From Streptomyces sp. NBC_00083 (lineage in GTDB: Bacteria > Actinomycetota > Actinomycetes > Streptomycetales > Streptomycetaceae), in assembly GCF_026343295.1 (NCBI RefSeq), contig NZ_JAPELY010000001.1, positions 992,001-1,056,000 of the forward strand: DNA of 64,000 bases, given 5' to 3'. Made by a program: the position numbers and the translations under genes. The notes beneath the pieces are model-generated. The model did not search any database. It saw only the letters and a list, made by a program, of their open reading frames with translations, and was not told where the DNA came from. This document shows, in pieces, positions 62,012 through 64,000 of the stretch (the stretch's first letter is position 1; each line of letters starts with the position of its first letter).

Positions 62012-64000
62012 TTGAAAGTAGAAATAGGCGATCAGGCGGAGGCGTACTCCGCCGACGTGGGCAGTAAGGTGCTGCCACCACGAAAAGCCATAGCCATCAC
62101 GGCCGTGGTGCTGCTGGGATTCTTCGTGATCGACGGCTCTTTCGTCTGGGTGGAGCACCCACCGGTCTGGGAACGTGTCGGGGCCGTGTTCGGCTTCCTC
62201 GCGATCCTGCTTCTCCAACTCAGCCATTCCTTCCCGGACTTCCTTTCGCGACTGCGCCGGTACCGTTACGCGACCTGGGTATTCCAGGGACTGCTCACGT
62301 ATGTCCCCATGTTGCTGGTCGGGGACGCGTGGGGTGGCATGCAGGCGTTCCTCGCCGCCTCAGCCGTGCTGGTGTATCCGGCGGCGCTCGGCTGGTCGCT
62401 CTTCGCCGCGGTGAACCTCGCCACCGTCACGGTCCTCGTACGGATCGGGGACGACGCGGTCACCGTTCTCTACAGCACTCTCGACGCCCTCCTGATCGCT
62501 CTGATCGTGGTCGGCCTCTCCCGGATGTCGGACCTGATCGTGAAGTTGCACCGCTCACGCACGGAGCTGTCACGGCTCGCGGTGGCGGGGGAGCGGCTGC
62601 GGTTCGCCCGCGACCTCCACGACGTCCTCGGGTTCAGCCTGTCGGCCATCACCCTGAAGTGCGAACTGGCCTACCGGCTGTTCACGGACGCACCCGCGAA
62701 GGCGCAGGAGGAGCTGGGGCAGATCCTGCGAACGTCGCGCAAGGCGCTCGCGGATGTGCGTTCGGTCAGCCGGGGATACCGTGAGATGTCCCTGCGCGGC
62801 GAGGCGGAAGCCGCGGTGTCGATGCTGGAGGCGGCCGGCATCCGGACCACGTTGCGCTTCGACGCGGCACCACCGCCCGGCCCGGTCGACACGGTGCTGG
62901 CTACGGTGCTCCGCGAGGGACTGACGAACTTGCTGCGGCACAGCAAGGCCGAACAGTGCGAGATCACCGCCGAGCGGCGCGACGGCGCCCTGCTGCTGAC
63001 GCTCTCCAACGACGGCTCGGGGCGCTCGGTACGGCAGGCGAAGGCGGGCACTGACGGCGGTCTCGCGGCCCTCGACGAACGGGTCCGCGCGCTCGGCGGT
63101 GTCCTCAGCCATGGCCCGGCCGAGGCCGGCGGCTTCCGGCTCACGGCCTCCGTACCGGTCCACGAGGGCCCCGATGCGGGCGCCGAAACCGCCTCGCCGC
63201 CGAGCCGGGCCATCCACGACCAGCCGTCGGACCCGGTGTCCCAGGGACCCGGCGGCGGCCTCGCCGCCGTGGCTCCCCGTGCGGCGAGCGGGATCACTGT
63301 GGCGGTCATGGTCGGCTATATGCTCGCCAACTCCGTCATCGTCCAGTCCTTCCAGCTGCCGCTCGGCCGGGCGATCGGTGCCGAACTGTGCATGCTGGCC
63401 CTGCTCGGGCTGCAACTCGTGGTGTCCTTCAACCGGCGGTTCGACGAGGTGTCCCGGCGTACCCGTGCGCTCAGGTACGGCACGCTGAGTGCGATGCTGG
63501 CACTCCAGTTGCTGCCCTACCTGTTCGTGCCCGACGCCTGGCTCGGGCTCCCGGGATTCGTGGCAGGGTCGGCCCTGCTCCTCCTCCCGGCCCCGGCAGC
63601 GTGGCCCACCGTCGCCCTCATGACCGCGGTGACCACCGAAGCCTGGTACGCGGCGGGCAACGCGCCCCTCGAGGTGATCTATGAGGCGGCGTACACACCG
63701 ATCTGCGCACTCGTCGTCTTCGGCCTCTCCCGCATGGCCCAGCTCGCCTCCGAGCTCCACCGGTCCCGTGCTGAGATCGCGCGTCTCGCGGTGACGACGG
63801 AGCGGCTTCGTTTCGCGCGTGATCTGCATGATCTGCTCGGGTTCAGCTTGTCCGCGATCACGCTCAAGTGTGAGTTGGTGCGCCGTCTCGCACCGACCAG
63901 GCCCGTGCAGGCGCAGGCCGAGCTGACCGAGGTGCTGCAGATCGCGCGGCAGGCGCTCGCCGATGTGCGGACGGTGGCCGAGGGCAGGCAGCGGATGAGC
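62012..64000 (+). CDS. Tandem (duplicated) NarL-type sensor histidine kinase, 3' end outside window
   Basis: An open frame runs from about 62012 (TTG with GGGGGA upstream; GTG at 61994 is an alternative) to the window end with no stop. It encodes two consecutive kinase modules: membrane domain 1 (about residues 20-170), H-box RFARDLHDVLGFSLSAITLK (about 192-211) and ATPase domain 1 (N-box LREGLTNLLRHSKA, G-box GGLAALDERVRALGG); then membrane domain 2 (about 430-580) and H-box 2 RFARDLHDLLGFSLSAITLK (about 598-617), with the second ATPase domain not reached by 64000. One polypeptide with two HisKA_3 sites is unusual. No response regulator is in view. Confidence 0.85.
   Translation, partial: MKVEIGDQAEAYSADVGSKVLPPRKAIAITAVVLLGFFVIDGSFVWVEHPPVWERVGAVFGFLAILLLQLSHSFPDFLSRLRRYRYATWVFQGLLTYVPMLLVGDAWGGMQAFLAASAVLVYPAALGWSLFAAVNLATVTVLVRIGDDAVTVLYSTLDALLIALIVVGLSRMSDLIVKLHRSRTELSRLAVAGERLRFARDLHDVLGFSLSAITLKCELAYRLFTDAPAKAQEELGQILRTSRKALADVRSVSRGYREMSLRGEAEAAVSMLEAAGIRTTLRFDAAPPPGPVDTVLATVLREGLTNLLRHSKAEQCEITAERRDGALLLTLSNDGSGRSVRQAKAGTDGGLAALDERVRALGGVLSHGPAEAGGFRLTASVPVHEGPDAGAETASPPSRAIHDQPSDPVSQGPGGGLAAVAPRAASGITVAVMVGYMLANSVIVQSFQLPLGRAIGAELCMLALLGLQLVVSFNRRFDEVSRRTRALRYGTLSAMLALQLLPYLFVPDAWLGLPGFVAGSALLLLPAPAAWPTVALMTAVTTEAWYAAGNAPLEVIYEAAYTPICALVVFGLSRMAQLASELHRSRAEIARLAVTTERLRFARDLHDLLGFSLSAITLKCELVRRLAPTRPVQAQAELTEVLQIARQALADVRTVAEGRQRMS

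Overview
The window is high-GC actinobacterial DNA, almost certainly Streptomyces: very strong GC bias at third codon positions, frequent GTG/TTG starts, ATGA and TGATG stop/start overlaps, a leuS-DegV-comEA-comEC-YceI-holA core block, a SARP regulator, and copies of a GC-rich intergenic repeat typical of the genus. I saw no tRNA, rRNA, transposase, integrase or CRISPR array.

Layout. (1) 1-11640: core genes, mostly on the + strand: leuS behind a leucine-rich leader peptide and a terminator hairpin (an attenuator), a membrane-anchored coiled-coil protein, a DegV protein, comEA/comEC, a YceI-like protein and holA. (2) 11.9-25.4 kb: acyl-CoA carboxylase epsilon and beta subunits, then a complete NDP-2,3,6-trideoxyhexose set (thymidylyltransferase, 4,6-dehydratase, 2,3-dehydratase, 3-ketoreductase, 3-dehydratase, epimerase, 4-ketoreductase), plus a class A flavin hydroxylase, an FMN reductase and a luciferase-like monooxygenase. 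(3) 25.7-27.7 kb: an AMP-forming ligase, a stand-alone carrier protein and a 30-residue membrane peptide. (4) 28.2-41.9 kb: six GT1 glycosyltransferases, an MFS pump, an A-T-C NRPS and a two-gene ABC exporter. (5) 42.1-57.5 kb: a type II polyketide synthase (KS-alpha, KS-beta, ACP, ketoreductase, didomain aromatase/cyclase, further cyclases, acyl-CoA ligase, thioesterase) with two double ABM oxygenases, a flavin hydroxylase, an aldo-keto reductase, an SnoaL-like protein, a divergent KAS III-like protein and an SDR. (6) 57.7-58.5 kb: a small SARP activator. (7) 58.8-64.0 kb: a compact YcaO (azoline-forming) RiPP locus with a 51-residue precursor, a fused cyclodehydratase and what looks like only the N-terminal part of a SagB-type dehydrogenase, followed by an unusual tandem histidine kinase that runs off the window.

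How it works together (inference). The PKS makes a reduced, cyclised aromatic polyketide that is oxidised by flavin and ABM enzymes and decorated with several trideoxy sugars by up to six glycosyltransferases. The ligase/carrier, luciferase-like oxygenase, NRPS and KAS III-like genes suggest an added amino-acid or acyl decoration. Two exporters fit a secreted antibiotic. No methyltransferase, P450 or halogenase is present. The exact product cannot be named from sequence alone.

Regulation. Seven divergent or operon-leading promoters carry the same architecture: two TCRAG-type heptamers 11 bp apart with an xAnnnT hexamer starting exactly 8 bp after the second. This is the established SARP-activator binding arrangement, so the SARP at 57.7 kb probably drives most of the cluster.
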